Positions 1 through 7,527 of a stretch of DNA of 25,946 nt are shown here, piece after piece; positions within the stretch are counted from its first letter, which is position 1; each line of letters starts with the position of its first letter. A program made the position numbers and the translations under genes. Origin of the DNA: a virus. The notes under the pieces were generated by a model. The model worked only from the letters and a program-made list of their open reading frames with translations. It was not told the origin of the DNA and made no database searches. Location of the stretch: positions 1 through 25,946 of IMG/VR virus record IMGVR_UViG_3300032311_000770. One strand, 5' to 3'.

Positions 1-123
1 CGGGTGGGAGGTTTTGTACCGTTATTTATGATGTATGCATTTTTTATATAGGTTGCTCCAATCTATGGCAATTCCAGTAATTGCCGACGTTATACGGCGC
101 CGGTGAGTTGTATTATATCAATA
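1..123. repeat. Terminal direct repeat, left copy
   Basis: These 123 bases are identical to the last 123 bases of the window (25824-25946), read base by base. The simplest explanation is the overlap left when a circular or circularly permuted genome is assembled, giving a unit of 25,823 bp. A genuine short terminal repeat cannot be excluded. The repeat cuts through a terminator hairpin and includes the stop codon of the last tail gene. Confidence 0.95.
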
Positions 124-539
124 CGAACATTTTGGTTTAACGTTAACCCCGCCGCCGAATTCGTTATTACGATGGTAAACGTTGTTCCAGTGGTGAAATA
201 ATAGGTAGCGGTTGCATTAGTAATGGGAGCGCGTACCGATTGAATTACATATAACGAACCAGTGGTTACAATATCAAAAAAATTAATTTGATTTGTATTC
301 ACTTGCCCGAATAAATAAAACTGGTAAAATCCATCCGTCGGAATAGTAATCGTTGTTCCGGACCAATTAAATCCCCGGTTCCGGGTTTCTACTTGCCATG
401 TAATGGTAGCGCTGGTTCCGGCAATACTTTGGGACGCGCTACGCGTCAACGTCAACGCCGCCGGTAATGGTGATTCGACGCGTTCCAAAATATCGGTTCG
501 CCGCCCAACGGCGGCTAAATTAGTTAGAAATGAGTTCAA
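90..539 (-). CDS. Jelly-roll (C1q/TNF-like) receptor-binding or tail tip protein
   Basis: This 149-aa protein is the last gene of the late operon. A short N-terminal helix leads into a beta-rich domain with the pattern of C1q/TNF-type jelly rolls (TITIPTDGFYQFYLFGQV around residue 65, then alternating hydrophobic strands). Such domains usually form trimers and bind receptors at phage tail tips. It overlaps the Gp37-like baseplate gene by 20 bp. The start appears to be TTG at 539: there is no ATG near the N-terminus, and a GGGAG ribosome-binding site lies about 10 bases upstream. The C-terminal part of the protein encoded at 1610-2536 shows a similar strand pattern, so the phage may carry two jelly-roll modules. 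The fold is inferred from pattern only; the tail-end position supports a structural role. Confidence 0.72.
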   Translation of the reverse strand: MNSFLTNLAAVGRRTDILERVESPLPAALTLTRSASQSIAGTSATITWQVETRNRGFNWSGTTITIPTDGFYQFYLFGQVNTNQINFFDIVTTGSLYVIQSVRAPITNATATYYFTTGTTFTIVITNSAAGLTLNQNVRIDIIQLTGAV

Positions 540-1608
540 TTTGTATTTGCTCCCGTCCCATGCTATCCATAGAAATTTGTACGCCGTTGACTTTTTGCGT
601 TACCACGGTTGCGCCGGTGTAAATACTCACCAAATCGCCGATGAAATATTCGACGCCGTATCGAACGGCGGGCGTTTGGAGAATTTGCGCGCTATAGGTT
701 ACCCGGTTTTTCGTCGCTAATCCTAGTTCGATATTTCCGGTATTTTGGAGCGCCGCGGTACTGGTTTGGCCGTTGCGGGCGTCGATCCAATCTTCGCGTA
801 AATCGAACCCCGTTGGGAGGGACGCCGGCCGGGTAACAATCGCCCGGGCGGATTCACTGCCCGCGCCCGCAACAATCACGGCGTTAAAATCATTAATCCG
901 GGGTTGTTCTATAACCAGTTCCCCAATGGTTCCGGTATCAACGCTAAAAATTACACTTGCGCTGCGATCGGTTCCTCGTTGTCCGGTGTACCATGTGAAT
1001 TCATACGTTGCCGGCGCCGTGTAGATTACGGCAAAATCACCGCCGGCGATTTCTTGGATTCGTTGCATTGCCGTTAGTAGATTTTGGCCCGCAACCGCAA
1101 TAGAAATAGAATTCCCCGCCCCGCTGGTTGCGGCCGCCGTTGCTCCCGTAATAACCCCGTTCAAAAATCGCCCGTTCCCCGTGGTGGCAAGGGAACCAGC
1201 GTTATAATTAAATAGCGTTTTCATCACGGTTTCCGCCGGTTGGGCGGTAAATGTCGAACGGTTGGCGACGCCGGCGAAAAACGCAATGATTCGGTTCTGT
1301 AACAATACTTCGAACCCAACCGCAATAAACGAAACCGTCGTAACCTCGTTTATGGTGGTTTTCGTTTCGTAAATCACCCCAGCGAATTCCCGATTATTGG
1401 GAACGCCGGCGGCAATGTCCCGCCGGAATATTTCCACCCGCGCCCCGTATACAATATATGAAACGTTTGGATCAGTTCCGGTTAATACTGTTTGGGCAAT
1501 GTCGAACGCGTTTAATACACGGGAGATTTTGACGCCAATCATTGCGGTGAGATTGGCGACAATCGCCCCGGCACTATCTCGGATGAAAATGGTATATTGT
1601 GGCGCCAT
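520..1608 (-). CDS. Siphovirus Gp37-like baseplate/tail protein
   Basis: This 362-aa protein resembles the ReqiPepy6 Gp37-like family found just after the distal tail protein in many siphophages of monoderm hosts. Family-like features are the N-terminal strand pattern YTIFIRDSAGAIVANL, a GxRVEIFRRD strand with a following FAGVIYE strand near residues 55-80, and a VEYFIGDLVSIYTG segment near the C-terminus. These are typical of the beta-rich tail hub and tail-associated proteins. It probably forms the hub or cap of the tail tip and connects the distal tail ring to the receptor-binding proteins. The upstream gene ends two bases before its ATG, which suggests translational coupling. I see no clear peptidase or lysozyme domain in it. 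Confidence 0.75.
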   Translation of the reverse strand: MAPQYTIFIRDSAGAIVANLTAMIGVKISRVLNAFDIAQTVLTGTDPNVSYIVYGARVEIFRRDIAAGVPNNREFAGVIYETKTTINEVTTVSFIAVGFEVLLQNRIIAFFAGVANRSTFTAQPAETVMKTLFNYNAGSLATTGNGRFLNGVITGATAAATSGAGNSISIAVAGQNLLTAMQRIQEIAGGDFAVIYTAPATYEFTWYTGQRGTDRSASVIFSVDTGTIGELVIEQPRINDFNAVIVAGAGSESARAIVTRPASLPTGFDLREDWIDARNGQTSTAALQNTGNIELGLATKNRVTYSAQILQTPAVRYGVEYFIGDLVSIYTGATVVTQKVNGVQISMDSMGREQIQIELISN

Positions 1609-1609
1609 G

Positions 1610-2536
1610 CTATAACCGTACTACTTTAAACCATACGTTCGAAACGGTACGGGCGGCGCCGGAATTTTGATACAGTGAAATGCTAAAAATCATCCCGCTA
1701 GTACCATCCCCAGCGATTACGGCCGCATCTTGGACGCCCGCGGATAATGCTGTTTGTGTTGCGGCGTTGTTGTTTAGATATTGGGTGGTAAATGTGCTAT
1801 CACCGTTTAAAATTACTTGACGGGTTCCCGTTGCGTTTGTATCCCACTGCACGCGAGAATAGACTATATATGTTGCATTTGGAACCGTGATAGTTCCCCC
1901 AACCGTATCAACAATCAAATTACTATCGGCGCTATTACTGCCTAATGAAAAATTGGTAATTGGCGTTACGGCGTTGTTTGCAATACTCAATGAACCGGTA
2001 TAACCCAAATACGATAATTGCGTATTGGGAACGCCCCTTACTTTTGCAAACTGATTTGTTACTGGGGTTAACGTACCAAAACTTGATGCTGAAACGACAA
2101 TTTGCCCAATTAATAAATAATTTGCAAATCCGATTGCGGTGGTGATTGTTGTCGCTTGGGCGTTGGTTACCAGTGCTATGCGAATAGTTGCGGTGGTGAT
2201 CGTGGTGGTTCCGGCGCCGTTTGCCGAAACGGTTAATGACCCGCCGGTTGTATTGGCGATAATGGCAATATTGTATGTTGCGGCCGCTAATCCCGTTGCG
2301 GCAATGGTAACCGCGCCGTTTGATTCGTAAAAATACCCGTTGATAATTGCGGCGCCGTCGGCTATGGTAAGCGTTGACGAAGTTTTGCTTAATCCCAAAT
2401 ACGAACCAGTTAATAACACGCCGGTTCCCAGTGTATTCCGTTCCATTGCGATCATACGGGTTGTATCGTATGCGCTAGCGCCGTCCGTTCCCGCTACACC
2501 CGTTGCCCAACCTAACGAACGCTCAGTACTTGCCAT
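1610..2536 (-). CDS. Tail fibre / upper baseplate protein with C-terminal jelly roll
   Basis: This 308-aa protein is rich in Thr, Ser, Ala, Gly and Asn, as are extended trimeric fibre proteins. Residues 1-160 form a beta-rich region (STLTIADGAAIINGYFYES, then strands rich in ITTA) of the kind seen in upper baseplate and fibre shaft proteins. Residues about 175-308 look like a C1q/TNF-type jelly roll (GGTITVPNATYIVYSRVQW). It lies between the distal tail and Gp37-like genes, the usual place for an adsorption module. The ATG at 2536 follows GGGGGCAACA, a good ribosome-binding site. A role in receptor binding is inferred from composition and position; no enzymatic motif is visible. Confidence 0.7.
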   Translation of the reverse strand: MASTERSLGWATGVAGTDGASAYDTTRMIAMERNTLGTGVLLTGSYLGLSKTSSTLTIADGAAIINGYFYESNGAVTIAATGLAAATYNIAIIANTTGGSLTVSANGAGTTTITTATIRIALVTNAQATTITTAIGFANYLLIGQIVVSASSFGTLTPVTNQFAKVRGVPNTQLSYLGYTGSLSIANNAVTPITNFSLGSNSADSNLIVDTVGGTITVPNATYIVYSRVQWDTNATGTRQVILNGDSTFTTQYLNNNAATQTALSAGVQDAAVIAGDGTSGMIFSISLYQNSGAARTVSNVWFKVVRL

Positions 2537-2545
2537 TGTTGCCCC

Positions 2546-3469
2546 CTATATACCGCTATAGCGATTGTAATAAAAAATGCTGGTATTACTTGCCCCAGTG
2601 GTTCCAGTTCCGACGGCCGTTATAATGTTTACCCCGTCGATAACGTCCGGGGCCGGAACTATAGCAAACGTTGCCAAATCGGACGCCGCCGTAACCGCCG
2701 CAATTTGATTTACGCCTAAATCATCGGTAACCGTTTTGTACCCGTATAGTAGGTTAAACGTCCACGTTCGCCCCGCGGGGATAGCGCCGGGTACTGATAT
2801 AACCGCCCCCGTTGATTGGTTCGTTATGGTTAACCCGGTAATTGGCCCCGTTGCGGTAATGATTGGATATGATTGCCATGATCCGCCATATGTGATTTTT
2901 GTATTACCCGATAACGCCGACACCCCATAGGTTACCGGGTAAATTTTGGGTATCGGGGTTGGCGTTCCGGCGATTGCGGGGGCGATGGATTCGGTAATAC
3001 CGCTGGGGTCGTACCATGTAGGATCCGCCGCCCGCAATTGAACCACAAATTTTATATCGTACCCGGCGCCGGGGACGTGATCGAACGTTAACCCGCCCAA
3101 AATTTTAACGGATATTGCGCGTACAAAATCATCTCCCAGCGGGACGCCAACCGAAACGGTTAGTAACGCCGGCGTATTTGATGGGGTAAATATTTTTAGT
3201 ATTGCATCCCGTTTTTGATAATGATCCGATAGATTGGGCGACATAACCAGCAACGGGAGCGACATTATACGGGGGTCTAGTCTAAAATCGGTATCAAAAT
3301 CCCCCTGTTGAAATGTCCCCCGTTGGGTGATTCGATGGAGGGGCGCTAACCCGAAACCCCCATCCCCTTGGTAATTAAAATCATACCCCGTAATTGGATC
3401 CGTTCCGTTTAACTGGTACGTTTTCCCATTGGTGGTTAGTGTGATTGCATACGGTGCACTAGTTCCCAT
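2546..3469 (-). CDS. Distal tail protein (Dit-like, siphophage tail component)
   Basis: This 307-aa protein directly follows the tape measure gene, and its ATG overlaps the tape measure stop (TAATG). Position and length fit the distal tail protein, which forms a hexameric ring at the tail end. Family-like features are the N-terminal strand pattern, a segment near residues 45-60 (RITQRGTFQQGDFDTDFRLDP), a helix ending RDAILKIFTP and the RAADPTWYDPSG segment near residue 155. Such signatures are seen in the siphovirus tail component family, where the N-terminal belt domain forms the ring. Residues about 160-307 form a second beta-rich region that may be a galectin-like C-terminal domain. Confidence 0.8.
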   Translation of the reverse strand: MGTSAPYAITLTTNGKTYQLNGTDPITGYDFNYQGDGGFGLAPLHRITQRGTFQQGDFDTDFRLDPRIMSLPLLVMSPNLSDHYQKRDAILKIFTPSNTPALLTVSVGVPLGDDFVRAISVKILGGLTFDHVPGAGYDIKFVVQLRAADPTWYDPSGITESIAPAIAGTPTPIPKIYPVTYGVSALSGNTKITYGGSWQSYPIITATGPITGLTITNQSTGAVISVPGAIPAGRTWTFNLLYGYKTVTDDLGVNQIAAVTAASDLATFAIVPAPDVIDGVNIITAVGTGTTGASNTSIFYYNRYSGI

Positions 3470-5301
3470 TACGCCCCCGCTAATCGTTGCATATCCCGTA
3501 AATCCATCATAATCGATGATTCCGATTGATTACTATTATATGTTGCGCTTAACTGGTAATAATTATTGGTGGTTGCTTGGGTCCCCGCAACCGCTCCCGC
3601 CAATCGGGACGCCCCGGCAATGTCTGGAATCCCCGATACAATTCCGGCGGCGATTCCTTGGGAAAATGGTTTCCCAATAGTTTCGGCCATTAGTACCGAT
3701 GGTGATGCGATATGGAAAAATTCTTTAATCGCCAACCATCCGCTCATGGCCGCCGCTAATGCGGCCTCTTTAATTTTGCCGGCGGCGGCGTTAATTCCGT
3801 TTACTATTCCGGTTGCCATATCAATACCGATTTGGGTAAACTTTGTTACCAGCGTCCCAATTTCTTTCATTACCGCCGCAATTACCGCCGATACGGCGCC
3901 CTTTATTTTGTCCCATACTGTTTGGAACGTGGTTTGTAGGGTTAATAACGCCCCCGTGGTATCACCCCGTAAAAATAATAGAAACCCATTCATTACGCCG
4001 GTTATGACGGGAAAAACCGCATTTACCACCGCAACCAGTACCCCGAATACCGTTTCGATAACGGGTTTTAATACGTTAAATTGAGTAATAAGCGCTTGAA
4101 TTACCACGTTTGCAAGTTCCATTAATACTTGCAATACAACGCCGGTATAATCAATGATTAATTTTAGGGCGGATTGAACGGCCGGATCATTGAACGCCGC
4201 GATCATCCCGGCGGCGATTGGTTCCAGTTGGGTGGTAATTATCGTAAATATTTCACTCATTCGGGCCAGTACCGGCGCCGCTCGGGCGCTCCCATCGGCT
4301 AGCCCCGTTTGGATTGCCGTTGCAAGGGTTTGCAATTGGCTAATGATTCCCGGCCAATCAATCCCCGCAACTAAATCATACGCAACGCTATAAAAATCAT
4401 TGAGGGCGGTAAAAATCGAATCCCAATTTACCGTACTAACCCAATTCGCAAATGACGCCGCGACGTCTGCCAAAATAGGAACCAGCGTTTCCCCGGCAAA
4501 TGCGCCGAACCGAACCAGTACCGGCAATAACGCCGTACCGATTTGTTCAAACGCGGCGCTGGTTTGTTCCTGTAATACAATCATTTGGCCGCTAAATGTA
4601 TTCACGGACGCCGCCGCAGATCCGCCAAATTCGGTTGCAAGTTCCGACAAAATAACCTTTTGCGCGCCCAACATATCGCCCGATTCCGTTAACGCTTTAA
4701 TTTGTTCTTTTTGTTGGTCCGTGAATGTCACGCCAACCCGGGAGAGGGCGCCAATACCCGCTATTGGGTCGTTTAGCGCTTTCCCTACTTGCATTGCCGT
4801 ACCGCCCAAATCCGTTCCCAGCGCCGTCGACATATCCAAAATTGTTTGGGTTGCATCGGTAAACGCCGGCCCTTTGATTTTGGTAAACGTGGCTAGGATA
4901 TTTTCACCCGCTAAAATAGCATCATCGCTGAATTTACTCATTCCGTTTTCGGCGCTTAAACGGCTAGCCAAATCCCCGAATTGTTGCGCCGTGAATCCCG
5001 CGGCGCCGCCCGTTGATTTAATGACGGCCTCGGTTTGTGCTAGGGCACTCTCCCAATCGGCGGCGCCCTTTATTCCGTCGCTAACCATGCCAACCACTGC
5101 CGACAATCCGCCCGCAACCGCATTAACCGCCGCCGCTCCAATGGAACGTAACGCCCCGGTTGCTATTTCGCCCAATATGCTAAATCCGCCGCCGGTACTG
5201 GTAGCGGTATCTTGTACGCTATTAATACTCTGATTAACGTTGTTTGCGGTTTTACTTACATCGTCGATACCCTCAAACGTGATTACCACATTTGTTGCCA
5301 C
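3469..5301 (-). CDS. Tape measure protein
   Basis: This is a 610-aa protein. Long helical and Gly/Ala-rich segments, a family-like central region (FSDDAILAGENILATF near residue 125, then MQVGKALNDP) and hydrophobic stretches around residues 400-440 identify a siphophage tape measure. It sets tail length and is thought to pass into the host envelope at injection. Using the usual 0.15 nm per residue, a tail of roughly 90 nm is expected. The start is GTG at 5301. It overlaps by one base the stop of the frameshifted tail chaperone, the conserved arrangement for this gene pair. The segment near residue 555 (IASPSVLMAETIGKPFSQGIAAGI) is common in tape measure C-termini. No muralytic domain is visible. 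Confidence 0.93.
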   Translation of the reverse strand: MATNVVITFEGIDDVSKTANNVNQSINSVQDTATSTGGGFSILGEIATGALRSIGAAAVNAVAGGLSAVVGMVSDGIKGAADWESALAQTEAVIKSTGGAAGFTAQQFGDLASRLSAENGMSKFSDDAILAGENILATFTKIKGPAFTDATQTILDMSTALGTDLGGTAMQVGKALNDPIAGIGALSRVGVTFTDQQKEQIKALTESGDMLGAQKVILSELATEFGGSAAASVNTFSGQMIVLQEQTSAAFEQIGTALLPVLVRFGAFAGETLVPILADVAASFANWVSTVNWDSIFTALNDFYSVAYDLVAGIDWPGIISQLQTLATAIQTGLADGSARAAPVLARMSEIFTIITTQLEPIAAGMIAAFNDPAVQSALKLIIDYTGVVLQVLMELANVVIQALITQFNVLKPVIETVFGVLVAVVNAVFPVITGVMNGFLLFLRGDTTGALLTLQTTFQTVWDKIKGAVSAVIAAVMKEIGTLVTKFTQIGIDMATGIVNGINAAAGKIKEAALAAAMSGWLAIKEFFHIASPSVLMAETIGKPFSQGIAAGIVSGIPDIAGASRLAGAVAGTQATTNNYYQLSATYNSNQSESSIMMDLRDMQRLAGA

Positions 5302-5710
5302 TATGTCCCCCGTTTCCGTTTGTTTACTTTTTGTTCCGCGTCAATCATAGCCAACGCCCGCCGTATCGTCACCCAATCGGGGAGCATAGACGGCGGGCAA
5401 TGGTAAACGTCACGGCACAAAACCAACTGTAAGTATTCCACGGGTACGGGCGCGCCCGCCCACAAATGTGCCGTTACGCGCCCCCCGATTTTTTTAATTC
5501 GGAATCTCCCAACCCCGCCCGGTTCGTAATCGCGTCAAGAATTGGCGCCAAATCGTTAATCGGAATATCACGGATGGTTTGCCCCGGTTCGAAAATAACG
5601 AACCGGTTAATCATGCTTGCGACGTCCCGGATTTTTTTGGAATCGCTAAAGTTTTCAATGTCGATAATGTCCCCCATAGTAAGGGGTAAATCACGTAATT
5701 TATAATGCAT
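5301..5710 (-). CDS. Tail assembly chaperone, long form made by -1 frameshift (gpGT-like)
   Basis: The reading frame starting at 5710 stops at 5474. A slip of one base back at the heptamer A AAA AAA (5489-5495) instead continues for 62 codons to a TAG at 5303-5301. The fused product would be about 136 aa: 74 residues from the first frame, then 62 beginning IGGRVTAHLW and ending KRKRGT. This is the classic G/GT arrangement in which a minority of ribosomes make a long chaperone that recruits the tape measure and tail tube proteins. Position between major tail protein and tape measure fits exactly. The extension has no start codon or ribosome-binding site of its own at its beginning, which supports frameshifting over separate translation. 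Confidence 0.88.
5474..5710 (-). CDS. Tail assembly chaperone, short form (gpG-like)
   Basis: This is the unshifted 78-aa product. It begins at an ATG preceded by AAGGAAT, a good ribosome-binding site, and ends SELKKSGGA. The KK codons (AAA AAA) are the slip site used for the long form. The sequence is mixed helical and modestly charged (IRDVASMINRFVIFEPGQ), with no catalytic motif. In lambda-like phages the short form is made in excess and coats the tape measure protein during tail assembly without entering the virion. The assignment rests on gene position and the frameshift signal; the sequence itself is not diagnostic. Confidence 0.85.
   Translation of the reverse strand: MHYKLRDLPLTMGDIIDIENFSDSKKIRDVASMINRFVIFEPGQTIRDIPINDLAPILDAITNRAGLGDSELKKSGGA
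5489..5495 (-). promoter_or_regulatory. Programmed -1 ribosomal frameshift site
   Basis: The minus strand reads seven consecutive A bases in the phase A AAA AAA, in the codon context tta aaa aaa tcg, which fits the X XXY YYZ rule. It lies five codons before the zero-frame stop, and a G-rich run follows directly. The -1 frame is open to the edge of the tape measure start. Confidence 0.88.
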
Positions 5711-5719
5711 TGGTATTCC

Positions 5720-6169
5720 TTAAACAGTATGCGTAATCGTTTCAACAGCCAGCGTAAAACTACACATAATCGGATCGCCCTTTGAACCATCGAACCCGGG
5801 GTAATCAATTGAAATAATTCGCCCAATACTGGTTGTATAGGTATCGGCGCCGGCCGTGGAACCGCCGGGGGTTAATTTAATTGCGACCAAATCACCGCCG
5901 ACGGCCTCAAATGACGTCAACGCTTTTTGATACCCCTCCAAAGTTGCCTCGGTATAAATTACGTTAACTGTCATTTCGGCGCCGTCGGTTTTCCCATACG
6001 TGTTTTTGGGGTAATCGATGTCCAGCGGGTACGCTTTCCCGTACAACCGTTTTACCGTGGTTGTGTCTACTGATTGGGCGCTCCCCGAAATATCGGTATA
6101 CGCTCCCGAACCGCCGATTTGGATTTCGATTTTGCCGAACGCCCCGGACATTGCTCCAGTTGTTGCCAT
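5720..6169 (-). CDS. Major tail (tube) protein
   Basis: This 149-aa beta-rich protein begins MATTGAMSGAFGKIEIQIGG. It contains alternating strands typical of tail tube subunits (AEMTVNVIYTEATLEGYQKAL near residue 65, SIDYPGFDGSKGDPIMCSFTLAVETI at the C-terminus). Tube proteins of many siphophages end with a strand pair of this kind and lie directly upstream of the tail chaperones, as here. It would polymerise as stacked hexamers around the tape measure. AAAGGGG lies upstream of the ATG. The length fits a compact single-domain tube protein with no added immunoglobulin-like domain. Confidence 0.8.
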   Translation of the reverse strand: MATTGAMSGAFGKIEIQIGGSGAYTDISGSAQSVDTTTVKRLYGKAYPLDIDYPKNTYGKTDGAEMTVNVIYTEATLEGYQKALTSFEAVGGDLVAIKLTPGGSTAGADTYTTSIGRIISIDYPGFDGSKGDPIMCSFTLAVETITHTV

Positions 6170-6181
6170 GGTTGTACCCCT

Positions 6182-6634
6182 TTACTGTATGATGTCCAAA
6201 AAATCCATAGTAATTACTACCACATCATAGAACCGCCCGGACGCCGCCGGGTATTCCAACATTTCAATGGTACCCCGGACGTTTTCCCGGGTGTAGTGTG
6301 ATGCTCCCAGTGTCCGGACGGCGTCAATATAATTACTCAAATAATTACCCAAATTAACGGTAATATCGGGTAACCCTTGCCCCATCCCGGCCGGCCGTAA
6401 TAAACAAATATCCTGTATGGTCCAAACTACTGTCATTGCAAACGTTGGGCGCAATGTTTGGGATTTGGCGGAATTCACCCCGAAATTGACGGGTTGTAAT
6501 ATCCGAATGGGTAAATCCGCCTTTTCCCATGTGTTGCGAATCGTTGCCCCGTAATATACGGGCGGGGTGGTTGTTCCGTCCGATACCGCCAACGCCGCTA
6601 CGTCCGCCAAAATCTGATTAAGGTTTGTTGCCAT
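6182..6634 (-). CDS. Head-tail joining protein, probably tail terminator
   Basis: This 150-aa protein sits between the head connector genes and the major tail protein, where siphophages usually encode the tail terminator that caps the tube and docks it to the head. The pattern fits: an N-terminal helix (LNQILADVAALAV), long strands (TFAMTVVWTIQDICLL), a helix with a conserved-looking spacing (LGNYLSNYIDAVRTL) and a final strand pair (FYDVVVITMDFLDIIQ). The ATG follows AAAGGAG, the strongest type of ribosome-binding site in the window. I assign it by order and secondary-structure pattern, so a different head-tail joining role is possible. Confidence 0.55.
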   Translation of the reverse strand: MATNLNQILADVAALAVSDGTTTPPVYYGATIRNTWEKADLPIRILQPVNFGVNSAKSQTLRPTFAMTVVWTIQDICLLRPAGMGQGLPDITVNLGNYLSNYIDAVRTLGASHYTRENVRGTIEMLEYPAASGRFYDVVVITMDFLDIIQ

Positions 6635-6637
6635 ATA

Positions 6638-7234
6638 TTAGGATCTCCTTTTGTATGGTTTCAACAAACTTACAATGATTTTTGGGATTGCATCCGGGGC
6701 AATGGGAACCCCATCGGCGCTAATGATTTGTTGGGCGCTGGTTGGATTGGATTCCCGGTTTTGATAAAAATATTTGGTAAGTTCATACGCCGCCCCGACA
6801 ATATCCGCCGGCGCTGTCACGCTCCACGCCCAACGGCCCGTAATCGATACCGCCCCGTCCGGTGAACCGGTATATGTCCACACATATTGGGTATTCGATT
6901 TTATCTTAATCGCGGATTTGGTGGGGAAATTCAACGGGAGTAAAACCACCGCCCCGGATGGGATTAGATTCCCGTCCCCGTTGGTAATGGTGGTGAGTTG
7001 GCACAAATCCGCGTCTAATCCCAGCGTTGCCCCGTCCCACCAAATCGAACCGCCAAAATCTTCCCGTAACGGGGTAAATACCCGGGTTGTATCGGCGGCG
7101 GCCTCAAATGTCCGGGAGGTAAATGTATCAATGGTTTGTTGGGCGCTATTAATACAGATTTGTATAATTCCATCATCGGACGCGCTGGTAATACCCAAAA
7201 ACGTTTTGAACTGTGCCAGTGTGATATATGCCAT
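6638..7234 (-). CDS. Head-tail connector protein (gp6-like adaptor)
   Basis: This 198-aa protein begins MAYITLAQFKTFLGIT. That opening, followed by a helix of the type DDGIIQICINSAQQTIDTFTSRTFE, is the usual signature of HK97 gp6-like adaptors, which form a ring under the portal and close the head. The middle is a beta-rich insertion (residues 50-130), and the C-terminal helices (GAAYELTKYFYQNRESN, IPKIIVSLLKPYKRRS) complete the family pattern. It follows the capsid gene with only a small gene between. AAAGGGG precedes the ATG. Good confidence in the family, less in its exact position in the connector stack. Confidence 0.78.
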   Translation of the reverse strand: MAYITLAQFKTFLGITSASDDGIIQICINSAQQTIDTFTSRTFEAAADTTRVFTPLREDFGGSIWWDGATLGLDADLCQLTTITNGDGNLIPSGAVVLLPLNFPTKSAIKIKSNTQYVWTYTGSPDGAVSITGRWAWSVTAPADIVGAAYELTKYFYQNRESNPTSAQQIISADGVPIAPDAIPKIIVSLLKPYKRRS

Positions 7235-7237
7235 GTG

Positions 7238-7474
7238 TTACCCCTTTTTTGGGCGCCCGGCGCCCCGTTTTGGCGGGGTTGGGGGATTGGGCGGGGTGGT
7301 CGTATTGGAGCGTTCTGGGGGCGTTTTGGCGGGGGAAATACGCAACGTCGCGCGTCCCCGGTCTATCATTGATTGGGCAATATGGGGAGCAAAATCCACC
7401 ACCGCGCCCGGTTGGTAGGTTACTAATTTCCCGTTTTCATATTGACTCAATCCATCACGTAACACAATTAACAT
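7238..7474 (-). CDS. Small protein with Pro-rich, basic tail next to capsid gene
   Basis: This is a 78-aa protein. Residues 1-45 could form a small beta-alpha domain (MLIVLRDGLSQYENGKLVTY, then IAQSMIDRGRATL). The remainder is a disordered Pro/Thr-rich tail ending in a KRGAGRPKKG stretch that resembles an AT-hook (GRPKK). The N-terminal half, with a fixed-edge phrase such as YQPGAVVDF followed by a short helix and a GRA turn, is common in small phage proteins encoded after the major capsid gene. The basic tail could contact DNA or capsid. I do not recognise a named family. GGTGGAAT upstream of the ATG can serve as ribosome-binding site. Confidence 0.7.
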   Translation of the reverse strand: MLIVLRDGLSQYENGKLVTYQPGAVVDFAPHIAQSMIDRGRATLRISPAKTPPERSNTTTPPNPPTPPKRGAGRPKKG

Positions 7475-7486
7475 ATTCCACCAATA

Positions 7487-7516
7487 CCCCGGGACGCCGG
7501 CGCCGACGCCCCGGGG
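7487..7516 (-). terminator. Long GC-rich hairpin just after the capsid gene
   Basis: The 30 bases form a near-perfect inverted repeat centred on GGCGCC, with CCCCGGG and CCCGGGG at the ends and only two G-U type pairs when transcribed on the minus strand. It fills the 53-bp gap between the capsid stop and the next start. The following bases (TATTGG) contain no U-run, so it is more likely a partial terminator or an mRNA-stabilising hairpin that raises capsid expression relative to downstream genes. Confidence 0.6.
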
Positions 7517-7527
7517 GTAATCATTCG

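Noticed and set aside
1-123. True biological terminal repeat of packaged DNA
   Set aside because: Cannot be separated from an assembly overlap without reads; 123 bp cutting through a terminator hairpin fits an assembly overlap better.
4400-5233. Long plus-strand open frame (277 aa) opposite the tape measure gene
   Set aside because: It is antisense to a well-supported gene, has no domain signature, and its composition reflects the codon pattern of the other strand. The same applies to 6774-7418, 11045-11794 and 3566-4084.
5611-5826. Minus-strand open frame overlapping the chaperone and major tail protein genes
   Set aside because: It is in a different frame over two well-supported genes, lacks a ribosome-binding site and has no recognisable features.
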